Assembly: GCA_004793585.1 (NCBI GenBank)
Contig: SRZB01000001.1
Span: 1 to 64,000 of the forward strand
DNA length: 64,000 bases
Source of the DNA: Hominisplanchenecus murintestinalis
Lineage (GTDB): Bacteria; Bacillota; Clostridia; Lachnospirales; Lachnospiraceae
Direction: 5' to 3'
Shown here: positions 44,715-52,376 of the stretch, piece by piece
Layout: the number at the start of each line of letters is the position of its first letter
Position numbering within the stretch: position 1 is the first letter of the stretch
The notes under the pieces: model-generated
The model's input: only the letters and a program-made list of their open reading frames with translations
Told to the model about the DNA's origin: nothing
The model's database searches: none
Position numbers and translations under genes: made by a program

Positions 44715-45758
44715 TTATTCTACTGTAATCTCTTTAAATGTCTCCACAGCGCCAGAAATATATTCTTCATCCAGTGGAAATTCAAGGTTCTCAGCCACTG
44801 CAGTATTCACGTACAAGTTTGCCCCCTCGCATGTCTCAACCTGTAAATCCGCTGCCGCAGCTTCTCCTTTCAGAACCTTTGCCGCCATCGCCCCTGTCTG
44901 TTTCCCCAGCGCAATGTAATCAATTCCCATAGACGCCAGGCATCCGTTCTTCACCTGTTCAATTTCCGAACCAAACACCGGAATCCCCTGGGCATTTGCC
45001 GCTGCCAAAACTGTCTGTAGCGCGGATACTACCGTATTATCTGTCAGGTTTGTCATACAGTCCACCTTCGCTGCCATATCCTTTGCCGCCATCTCCACAT
45101 CAGCAATGGTATTGATTCCCGTATCTACGATTTCAAATCCAAAATCCCCTGCTAACGCCTTATATGTCTCAATCGTACTGATGGAATTTGCCTCGCTGGT
45201 GGTATACAGAATACCTATCTTCTTCGCCTCCGGCATCATTGCCCGAATCATCTCAAGCTGTTCTTTAACCGGAAGGGAATCTGCCGTTCCCGTAATATTT
45301 CCCACACTTTTTCCGTCCTCTTCTGCCAGCCCTGCTCCTGCAGGGTCGGAAACCGCCGTATAAATCACCGGAATTTCCGTATCCAGGCAGCTATTGTATG
45401 CGCTCATAGCACTGGGTGTTGCAATTGCGCAAATCATATCCACTTTCTTCGACACGAAGCTGTCAGAAATCGTTGCCGCCGTTCCCGTATCTGCCTGGGC
45501 ATTCTCGTAAATTACTGTCAGGTTTTCTCCCTCCTTGATGCCGGCCTCCGCCAGCCCCTGCAGAAATCCCTCTTTGCAGTTATCCAGGGAACCGTGCTCT
45601 GCAAACTGCGAAATACCAATCGTATACGCATCTCCTGACGCTGTATCTGTTCCCGCCGTTTCCGTACTGTTCGTTTCTGCCGGCTTGCTGCCGCAGCCTG
45701 CCAGAAATGCTGCTGTCATTGTCGCTGCCAATACTGCTGCCAATACTTTTTTCTTCAT
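44715..45758 (-). CDS. trpX: ABC transporter substrate-binding lipoprotein, predicted tryptophan binding
   Basis: A 347-residue COG2984 (TrpX/ABC_sub_bind) protein. Signal peptide with lipobox LAGC (C22), then a Ser/Thr-rich linker and a two-lobed binding domain (IGISQFAEHGSLDNCKEGF; DMICAIATPSAMSAYN; PVIYTAVSDPAGAGL; PVFGSEIEQVKNGCLASMG). ATG 45758 follows AGGAGG by 8 nt. First gene after the Trp T-box. Such proteins have often been left as unknown sugar or amino-acid binders; the leader gives the specific prediction. Confidence 0.91.
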   Translation of the reverse strand: MKKKVLAAVLAATMTAAFLAGCGSKPAETNSTETAGTDTASGDAYTIGISQFAEHGSLDNCKEGFLQGLAEAGIKEGENLTVIYENAQADTGTAATISDSFVSKKVDMICAIATPSAMSAYNSCLDTEIPVIYTAVSDPAGAGLAEEDGKSVGNITGTADSLPVKEQLEMIRAMMPEAKKIGILYTTSEANSISTIETYKALAGDFGFEIVDTGINTIADVEMAAKDMAAKVDCMTNLTDNTVVSALQTVLAAANAQGIPVFGSEIEQVKNGCLASMGIDYIALGKQTGAMAAKVLKGEAAAADLQVETCEGANLYVNTAVAENLEFPLDEEYISGAVETFKEITVE

Positions 45759-45822
45759 AATCAAATCCTCCTAAACTTTTTCTCAGCCCTCCATTTTTTC
45801 GGATGCTGCGTAAAATTAAACA

Positions 45823-46090
45823 AGCCGTCTCAAGCATCTTTGCTTGAGACGGCTATGACTATACATTTCCGCGGTACCACTCAATTTGACGTAACGTCCA
45901 CTCTGCACGTACTAACATACGCTCCTGATTGATAACGGGTTCGGTTCCCGACAGCGCCTACTTTCTTCAGATTTCAGACTGCCCTCGAAAGTCCATTCAG
46001 CAAACTGCTCCGTACTGTCTCTCACCAACGACAGCTCTCTGTGACTTCACCCTCTGCTTACTACTCTTTCTCATCGGTTTCACATGTTGC
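45823..46090 (-). promoter_or_regulatory. T-box leader with Trp (TGG) specifier upstream of the ABC operon
   Basis: T-box sequence GAGTGGTACCGCGG (plus 45869-45883). Stem I includes GGTGAGAGAC and the specifier loop GAA-TGG-ACTTTCGAGG, with TGG at plus 45993-45995. The terminator is a perfect hairpin AGCCGTCTCAAGCA/TGCTTGAGACGGCT (45823-45854) followed by TGTTTAATTTT. Uncharged tRNA-Trp would stabilise the antiterminator and switch on transport. Confidence 0.94.
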
Positions 46091-46095
46091 TATTC

Positions 46096-46124
46096 ATTCT
46101 AAACCTTTTTTCGTGAATTGTCAA
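46096..46124 (-). promoter_or_regulatory. Promoter of the T-box/trpXYZ transcript
   Basis: Consensus TTGACA (plus 46119-46124), 17 nt, TAGAAT (plus 46096-46101), immediately after the pnp stop codon. Confidence 0.85.
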
Positions 46125-46128
46125 TACC

Positions 46129-48213
46129 TTATTTCACATCTTTTATACTGAAGCTGATTCTTCCCATCTTGTCTTTGCCAAGGCACACAACCTTTACCAT
46201 GTCTCCCAGGGTCAGCTCATCCTCTACACGGTTAATTCTCTGCTTGGAAATCTTAGAGATATGCACCATACCTTCCTTGCCCGGCGCGAACTCCAGGAAT
46301 GCCCCGAACTCTTTGATGCTCACTACCTTGCCTACAAAAATCTGTCCCGCCTCGAAGTCTGTAGTGATAATGCGTATCAATTCTATGGCCTTATCCATAG
46401 CTGCCCGTTCGGTTCCGCAGATAGACACCGCTCCATCGTCAGTAATATCAATCTTCACCCCAGTCTGCTCAATGATGGCATTGATTGTCTTTCCTCTCTG
46501 CCCTACCACATCGCCTATCTTCTGCGGATCAATCTGAATCTGGATAATCTTCGGCGCATACGGGCCTACTTCCGCTCTCGGACTGGCAATCGCCGCTTCC
46601 ATTACTCCATGAAGGATAAAGGTACGCGCCTCTTTCGTCCGGGCAATCGCCTCTTCGATAATCGCCCTGGTCAAACCGTGAATCTTAATATCCATCTGGA
46701 TCGCTGTGATGCCATTATCCGTGCCCGCTACCTTAAAGTCCATGTCCCCGAAGAAATCCTCAAGTCCCTGAATATCTGTGAGTACAAGATAGTCGTCATC
46801 CGTTTCCCCAGTCACCAGACCGCAGGAAATCCCGGCTACCGGACGCTTAATCGGCACACCTGCCGCCATCAGCGACATTGTGGAGGCGCAGACACTTGCC
46901 TGTGAAGTAGAACCATTGGACTCAAACGTCTCAGATACGGTACGGATAGCATACGGGAACTCCTCTTCACCGGGAAGCACCGGCAGCAACGCCCTTTCTG
47001 CCAACGCGCCATGTCCGATTTCACGCCTTCCCGGTCCTCTGGAAGGTCTCGTCTCACCTACGGAATAGCTCGGGAAATTGTAGTGGTGCATATAGCGCTT
47101 GCTGGTTTCCGCCTCATCCAGCCCATCCAGCCTCTGTGCTTCGGAAAGCGGCGCTAATGTAGTAATTGTACAAATCTGTGTCTGTCCGCGGGTGAACATC
47201 GCAGAACCATGTACTCTCGGAATCAAATCCACCTCCGCCGCCAGCGGACGGATCTGCGTAATCTCACGGCCGTCCGGACGCTTATGGTCTTTCAAAATCA
47301 TCTTACGGACTGTCTTTTTCTGGTATTGGTATACAGCCTCACCTAAGAAAGACAACCATTCTTCTTTCTCTGAAAATGCCTCTTCCAGCTTGTCCGTAAT
47401 GGTGCGGATATTTTCTTCCCTCGTTTGCTTGTCATCCGTGAATACGGCTTTTTCCATCTCCTCTGCCGGCACAAGTTCCCTGATAGCTGCAAAAAGTTCC
47501 TCAGGTACCGCAAAGCTGGTATAGCTGTGCTTTTCTTTCCCGCACTCAGCTACGATAGTATCAATAAATTTGATAATGTCCTGGTTTATCGCATGGGCGG
47601 CAAAAATCGCATCAATCATTTTCGCTTCGGGAACTTCGTTCGCCCCCGCCTCAATCATGATAACCTTATCCCTGGTGGATGCCACGGTAAGGTGCAGGTC
47701 GGAAACCTCTTTCTGCGCTGCCGTCGGATTAAACACAAATTCTCCGTCCACCATACCCACCTGCGTGGTTGCGCACGGACCGTCAAATGGGATATCGGAA
47801 ATCGTCGCCGCAATTGCAGAACCCAGCATTGCCGTCAGTTCCGGACTGCAGTCCTGGTCAACGGACAAGACCAGATTTTCCAGCGTAACGTCATTTCTAT
47901 AATCTTTCGGAAAAAGAGGACGCATAGGGCGGTCAATCACGCGGCAGGTCAACACTGCATTTTCCGATGCCTTTCCCTCACGCTTATTAAATCCTCCCGG
48001 AATCTTTCCTACTGAGTACAGCCTTTCATTGTACTCCACGCTCAGCGGGAAGAAATCAATACCCTCCCTCGGCTTTTCGGAAGCCGTCGCCGTAGACAGT
48101 ACTGTAGTATCTCCATAATGCATCAGTACCGCACCGTTTGCCTGTTTTGCTACCCTGTCCACATCTACCGTCAGGGTTCTGCCGGCAAGTTCCATAGAAA
48201 AACTTTTGTACAT
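46129..48213 (-). CDS. pnp: Polyribonucleotide nucleotidyltransferase
   Basis: A 3'-5' phosphorolytic exoribonuclease. The 694 residues have two RNase PH domains (about 5-230 and 310-545; ETRPSRGPGRREIGHGALAERAL, AGTDNGITAIQMDIKI), then KH (about 550-615; QKIGDVVGQRGKTINAIIEQTG) and S1 (about 620-694; GKVVSIKEFGAFLEFAPGKEGMVHIS). The ATG at 48213 has AAAAGGAG upstream. Follows rpsO, the classic rpsO-pnp order, with a terminator-like hairpin between them. Confidence 0.98.
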   Translation of the reverse strand: MYKSFSMELAGRTLTVDVDRVAKQANGAVLMHYGDTTVLSTATASEKPREGIDFFPLSVEYNERLYSVGKIPGGFNKREGKASENAVLTCRVIDRPMRPLFPKDYRNDVTLENLVLSVDQDCSPELTAMLGSAIAATISDIPFDGPCATTQVGMVDGEFVFNPTAAQKEVSDLHLTVASTRDKVIMIEAGANEVPEAKMIDAIFAAHAINQDIIKFIDTIVAECGKEKHSYTSFAVPEELFAAIRELVPAEEMEKAVFTDDKQTREENIRTITDKLEEAFSEKEEWLSFLGEAVYQYQKKTVRKMILKDHKRPDGREITQIRPLAAEVDLIPRVHGSAMFTRGQTQICTITTLAPLSEAQRLDGLDEAETSKRYMHHYNFPSYSVGETRPSRGPGRREIGHGALAERALLPVLPGEEEFPYAIRTVSETFESNGSTSQASVCASTMSLMAAGVPIKRPVAGISCGLVTGETDDDYLVLTDIQGLEDFFGDMDFKVAGTDNGITAIQMDIKIHGLTRAIIEEAIARTKEARTFILHGVMEAAIASPRAEVGPYAPKIIQIQIDPQKIGDVVGQRGKTINAIIEQTGVKIDITDDGAVSICGTERAAMDKAIELIRIITTDFEAGQIFVGKVVSIKEFGAFLEFAPGKEGMVHISKISKQRINRVEDELTLGDMVKVVCLGKDKMGRISFSIKDVK

Positions 48214-48245
48214 AGTATTCTCCTTTTGCTTGGATACCTGTACAG

Positions 48246-48274
48246 CAAAAACGGGACGGAATTTCTCCCGTCCC
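48246..48274 (-). terminator. Hairpin between rpsO and pnp
   Basis: GGGACGG-loop-CCGTCCC followed by GTTTTTGC on the minus strand, 14 nt after the rpsO stop. As in other bacteria it may terminate most rpsO transcripts and leave limited read-through to pnp. Confidence 0.8.
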
Positions 48275-48287
48275 CTCACTGTCCAGA

Positions 48288-48554
48288 TTATTTTCTGATT
48301 CCTAATTTTGCAATTAAAGCACGGTAACCTTCCAGATCAGTTTTCTTCAGATATGCCAGCAGTCCGCGCCTCTGACCTACCATCTTCAAAAGACCTCTTC
48401 TTGAATGATGATCTTTCTGATGTACCTTTAAATGCTCTGTAAGTTCCTGAATCCTTGCTGTCAAAATAGCAATCTGAACCTCCGGTGAACCTGTATCGCC
48501 CGGTGTTCTTCCATACTCTTCAATAATTGCCGTTTTCTTTTCCTTTGAAATCAT
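48288..48554 (-). CDS. rpsO: 30S ribosomal protein S15
   Basis: An 88-residue primary binder of 16S rRNA helix 22. [31 protein letters not shown] and [23 protein letters not shown] are diagnostic. The ATG at 48554 follows AGGAGG. A frame opening further upstream at 48638 is in the leader. Promoter about 100 nt upstream. Confidence 0.99.
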   Translation of the reverse strand: MISKEKKTAIIEEYGRTPGDTGSPEVQIAILTARIQELTEHLKVHQKDHHSRRGLLKMVGQRRGLLAYLKKTDLEGYRALIAKLGIRK

Positions 48555-48646
48555 GATAATTCCTCCTGACTTTTCTAAACGCCTGGTATTAAGAACTGGT
48601 CGGAGTTTCCATAGCTCTGAATACCGGCTGATTTTCATACTTGTCT

Positions 48647-48675
48647 AGTCTAGCACAAGAAACTGTTCCCGTCAA
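48647..48675 (-). promoter_or_regulatory. Promoter of rpsO
   Basis: TTGACG (plus 48670-48675), 17 nt, TAGACT (plus 48647-48652). Confidence 0.75.
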
Positions 48676-48688
48676 CAGCGAATTTCAT

Positions 48689-48714
48689 TACGGCAACGGA
48701 ATACGGCAACGGAA
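48689..48714. repeat. Perfect 13-nt tandem duplication upstream of rpsO
   Basis: TACGGCAACGGAA occurs twice head to tail (48689-48701 and 48702-48714) in the spacer between the DUF3592 gene and the rpsO promoter. Likely replication slippage. Confidence 0.85.
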
Positions 48715-48752
48715 TTTTTCAAAAGGCAGCAAAAGACAAATTTTCTGTTCCG

Positions 48753-49196
48753 TCACAATAGCCGCATGGCAGTCAGCAGAAACAAAAATCCACCTGCCAC
48801 ACAAATACTCATCCCCAGGTAATACAGCCCTTGTGAAAAAATGTTTATCTGCTTCTTTTCCCGCAGCCGGAAGCGCTCCGGCTTTTCTATATCATACTGG
48901 ATATCTACTGCCTGGTTCAGGGAAAACGGACAAGGATTCCCCCCTCTTTCATAACGCTTTTTATACAGCCTGCCCTCCGCATAATATGCAAAAACTGCAT
49001 AATAATAATCATGAATTCCCTTTGCTCTCCCTATCTTATCCGGTGTGTCCGCCTCAATTTCCACAACAGTAGCGGTGGCTTTCCCGCTGTAACGCTGCAC
49101 ACGGTCTGCATAAGATCGCCCCATAAGTGATAATGCTACTACAATCCCCCCCACACTAATCAGCACAATACTCAATGTCCAAAAAAAACTATTCAC
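48753..49196 (-). CDS. DUF3592-type two-helix membrane protein
   Basis: A 147-residue protein with one membrane helix at each end (SFFWTLSIVLISVGGIVVALSLM near the N-terminus; GLYYLGMSICVAGGFLFLLTAM at the C-terminus) and a beta-rich soluble domain between (GKATATVVEIEADTPDK; YYYAVFAYYAEGRLYKKRY; FSLNQAVDIQYDIEKPERF), the DUF3592 pattern. The GTG at 49196 is 7 nt after GGAAGGAG and overlaps the ribF stop by 8 nt, so I prefer it to the ATG at 49262. Last gene of the rimP-ribF operon. Function unknown. Confidence 0.8.
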   Translation of the reverse strand: MNSFFWTLSIVLISVGGIVVALSLMGRSYADRVQRYSGKATATVVEIEADTPDKIGRAKGIHDYYYAVFAYYAEGRLYKKRYERGGNPCPFSLNQAVDIQYDIEKPERFRLREKKQINIFSQGLYYLGMSICVAGGFLFLLTAMRLL

Positions 49197-50082
49197 CAAA
49201 ATACTCCTTCCCAAAGGAAATATCGGCGTCCATCTGCCTGTGCAGCTCTTCTGTGCTGCCAAACGACTTTTCCGGACGCAGGAATTTTAAAAACTGTACT
49301 TCAATATGTTCTCCCGGCAGCTCCCTGCCAAAACCGAACAGATACGTTTCTACGCTTCTGAACTGTCTTTCTCCCTCAATACCCATGCCAATATTTGTAA
49401 CCCCCGGAAACTCTTCCTTTCTGATAATCGTACGGGTGAGATAAATCCCGTTCGGCGGAAGCAGCTTCCTGGCCGAAACGCGCAGATTTGCGGCAGGAAG
49501 CCCATACCTGTAGTTTCCTGGCCCTCCATGAAGAACCTCTCCTGACACAAAAAAAGTATAGCCAAGCAGCGTATTGACTGTTTCCAGATGTCCGGCCGCC
49601 AGTTCTTCCTTTATATAAGTACTGCTGATATCCCGTTTCTGATACTGCTCCTTCTGTATAACTTCCAAAACAAATCCATACTTTTTCTGCAATTCACGCA
49701 GCAGACTGCTGTCACCCCTGCGCTGGCAGCCAAACCGGAAATCTGTTCCCACGGCCAGATATTTTGCGTGAAGCTTGTCTATCAGAATCTTTTCCACAAA
49801 TGCTTCCGGTTCCATCCCGCTGATTTCCGGCACCAGAGGACAGTCCAGAAGATAATCCACTCCCAGCTTTTCTGTCATAGATTTCCGCTCTTCCTCTGTC
49901 AAAAGCTGTTCGTTCTCCATACGGTTAAGGGTAAATACCACGCTTTTGCATCCTCTATCCCCAACCCCTCGAATCCGGCTAACCAGTTTCTGATGCCCCC
50001 GGTGAAGACCGTCAAACTTTCCCAGTGTAACTGCCGTATCCTCTTCTACATAAAAGTCTCCCGGTCCCCGCATGTATTCCAT
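49189..50082 (-). CDS. ribF: Bifunctional riboflavin kinase / FAD synthetase
   Basis: It makes FMN and FAD. The 297 residues split into an N-terminal nucleotidyltransferase (TLGKFDGLHRGHQKL, ISSTYIKE) and a C-terminal riboflavin kinase (GGPGNYRYGLPAANL, NGIYLTRT). Encoded 42 nt after truB, the standard order in Firmicutes. Confidence 0.96.
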   Translation of the reverse strand: MEYMRGPGDFYVEEDTAVTLGKFDGLHRGHQKLVSRIRGVGDRGCKSVVFTLNRMENEQLLTEEERKSMTEKLGVDYLLDCPLVPEISGMEPEAFVEKILIDKLHAKYLAVGTDFRFGCQRRGDSSLLRELQKKYGFVLEVIQKEQYQKRDISSTYIKEELAAGHLETVNTLLGYTFFVSGEVLHGGPGNYRYGLPAANLRVSARKLLPPNGIYLTRTIIRKEEFPGVTNIGMGIEGERQFRSVETYLFGFGRELPGEHIEVQFLKFLRPEKSFGSTEELHRQMDADISFGKEYFGE

Positions 50083-50124
50083 AGATTCCTCCTGCCGTTT
50101 CCGATATGCAGATACCTTTGACCC

Positions 50125-51018
50125 CTAAAACATTTTCATCGGCCGGAAACGGTTTTCTTTCTTTAAATATTCATAAACTGCCTGAAAATTCCCGTCTGAA
50201 CCATACATCCTTACCGGTCCGTCCTGCCCGGGAAATCCCTGTTTCCCTACCTGTCTGCCATACAGTTCGTTACCGTTGTCAAGCAGTTTCTGATACTCCT
50301 GCTTTACGGTAACCGCCGGATATAAGGAAAACAGGCTGTCAATCGCCGCCATGTGTTCCTGAAGCTGCCCCAAATCATGCAGCACTTCAATCTCGTCCAG
50401 GCGGAGACTTTCCTCAACACGAAACATTCCCACCTGTGTGCGCAAAAGCTGTTCCATACAGCCGCCGCAGCCCACTTTCTGCCCAATGTCATGGCATAAT
50501 GTCCTAATATATGTCCCTTTTGAACAGTTTACCGTCATGGAAATCCTGGGAAGAACGATTTCATGAATTTTAATTTCATGAATCTGTACGTTCCTTGCCT
50601 TCCGTTCTACCGTCTTTCCCTCTCTTGCCAGCTCATACAGCTTTTTTCCGTTAACTTTCAAGGCAGAGTACATGGGCGGAACCTGCGCATACTCTCCCTT
50701 AAAGGACTGAATCGCCTCATATACTTCTTTGATAGACGCTGTAACCTCTCTGGTTTCCAGGATTTCTCCCGATACATCCTGGGTATCCGTAACCTGTCCC
50801 AAAAGCAGGATAGCCCGATAAGTCTTGTCCCAATCCGCAAGAAGCTCACATACTTTGGTTGCTTTTCCCAGGCACACTGGAAGCACGCCTTCCGCATCAG
50901 GGTCCAGCGTACCTGTATGCCCAATTCGCTTCTGCCCCAGGATTCCCCGGAGCCTGGCAACCACGTCGTGCGAAGTATATCCTTTCTCTTTATATACATT
51001 AATAATTCCGTGAATCAC
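50125..51018 (-). CDS. truB: tRNA pseudouridine-55 synthase
   Basis: It converts U55 of the T-loop of tRNAs to pseudouridine. 297 residues; catalytic Asp in GHTGTLDPDAEGVLPV (D39), GINVYKEKGYTSHDVV start, VNCSKGTYIRTLCHDIG, and a C-terminal PUA-like tail. 14 nt after nrnA. Confidence 0.97.
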   Translation of the reverse strand: MIHGIINVYKEKGYTSHDVVARLRGILGQKRIGHTGTLDPDAEGVLPVCLGKATKVCELLADWDKTYRAILLLGQVTDTQDVSGEILETREVTASIKEVYEAIQSFKGEYAQVPPMYSALKVNGKKLYELAREGKTVERKARNVQIHEIKIHEIVLPRISMTVNCSKGTYIRTLCHDIGQKVGCGGCMEQLLRTQVGMFRVEESLRLDEIEVLHDLGQLQEHMAAIDSLFSLYPAVTVKQEYQKLLDNGNELYGRQVGKQGFPGQDGPVRMYGSDGNFQAVYEYLKKENRFRPMKMF

Positions 51019-51032
51019 CGCTGTTTTCTCCC

Positions 51033-51989
51033 TTATGCGTCAAGCTGCCTTTCTATATGCAGCGTCAGGTTGTTTATAACATCATGGAAAGATCCCTGCA
51101 TCGTACAGCCCGCCGCACGGACATGGCCGCCGCCGCCGAAATAAGAAGCTACCGCACTTACATCCACTCTTTCATTTGACCGCATGCTCACTTTGTACTC
51201 CTGGATATTGGATTCGTACAGGAATATGGCCACTTCCACGCCCTCTGTATTCTTCATCTGGCTCACGATTCCTTCCAGATCCATAGGCGATGCGCCGTAA
51301 AAATCCATATCCTTCTTCCGCAGACCGCTGATAATACACCGCTTATCCAAAATAAGAATGCTTTCCAGCAGAGCCCGCGCCAAAATCTGGTTCTGCACAT
51401 AGGTTTTCTGGTAAAAGGTCTTTTCCACAAGCTTTGAACTGTCAATCCCTTTCGCCATCAGTTCCCCTGCAATCCGCATGGTCTCCGGTGATGCGCAAGA
51501 ATACCTGAACACTCCTGTATCGTGGGCAATCCCCATATAGAGCGCCTCTGCTGCTGCTTTCGTAATTTTCTGCGGCTCCAGCAGCCCGTATACCAGCTCT
51601 GATGTAGAACTCGCCTCCGGCACAATCATGTTTTCATCTGCATATCCCCGGTTGCTGATATGATGGTCGATACATACACTCCGTTTTGCCGTTTTTAAAT
51701 ATTTTTCTGCTCCGCCCAGACGCTGTGCATCCCCCGCATCCAGACAAAACAACACATCATACACTCTATCCTCACCGCAGGAATGTCTCACACTGTCTGT
51801 TCCCTCAATTATACGAAAGCTCTCTGAAAACTCTTCCAGGTAAACATCCAGCACTTCCACACCCGGAAAGTTCTCCTTTATGTAAAGGTACAGCCCCATA
51901 CAAGAACCAACACAGTCACCGTCCGGCCGGATATGGCCGGCGATGGCTGCGCTTTTGACATCTTTTAGTTCCGATGCTAAATTAATCAT
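51033..51989 (-). CDS. nrnA: DHH-family oligoribonuclease / pAp phosphatase
   Basis: It degrades nano-RNA and 3'-phosphoadenosine 5'-phosphate. About 318 residues: DHH domain (GHIRPDGDCVGSCMGL, LDAGDAQRLG, CIDHHISNRG, GIAHDTGVFRYS) and C-terminal DHHA1 (SNERVDVSAVASYFGGGGHVRAAG). Start 51989 lies 9 nt after GAGG within the rbfA 3' end. ATG 51998 and GTG 52004 are alternatives. Overlap with rbfA indicates coupling. Confidence 0.95.
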   Translation of the reverse strand: MINLASELKDVKSAAIAGHIRPDGDCVGSCMGLYLYIKENFPGVEVLDVYLEEFSESFRIIEGTDSVRHSCGEDRVYDVLFCLDAGDAQRLGGAEKYLKTAKRSVCIDHHISNRGYADENMIVPEASSTSELVYGLLEPQKITKAAAEALYMGIAHDTGVFRYSCASPETMRIAGELMAKGIDSSKLVEKTFYQKTYVQNQILARALLESILILDKRCIISGLRKKDMDFYGASPMDLEGIVSQMKNTEGVEVAIFLYESNIQEYKVSMRSNERVDVSAVASYFGGGGHVRAAGCTMQGSFHDVINNLTLHIERQLDA

Positions 51990-52359
51990 CTCTATCATCC
52001 TCACTCAAACTGCTTGTCACATCATCAATCAATTTTGACATATTTACTCCATATTCAATTGATTGATCCAGCACAAAACGTATTTCCGGGGTATTCCGCA
52101 AATTAATCGTCCGTGCCAGCTCACGGCGAATATATCCCACCGCACTCTTTAAGCCTGCCAGCGTATCCTGCTGTGCCTGCTCATCCCCCAGCACGCTGAT
52201 ATACGCTTTGCAGCTTTTCAGATCCGGCGCCACTTCTACAGCTACCACGCTGGTCATCGGAGCGATACGCGGATCTTTAATCTCCCGGCTAATGATGCGG
52301 CTCAGCTCACGCTGTACCTCACCATTAACACGGGTATTTTTAATACTGTTTTTCCTCAT
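51982..52359 (-). CDS. rbfA: Ribosome-binding factor A
   Basis: A 125-residue KH-fold factor needed for late 30S maturation and cold adaptation. NTRVNGEVQRELSRIISREIKDPRI and AVEVAPDLKSCKAYISVLG are typical, with an acidic C-terminus. 17 nt after infB. Confidence 0.97.
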   Translation of the reverse strand: MRKNSIKNTRVNGEVQRELSRIISREIKDPRIAPMTSVVAVEVAPDLKSCKAYISVLGDEQAQQDTLAGLKSAVGYIRRELARTINLRNTPEIRFVLDQSIEYGVNMSKLIDDVTSSLSEDDRDD

Positions 52360-52376
52360 CTATATAAACCTGCTTT

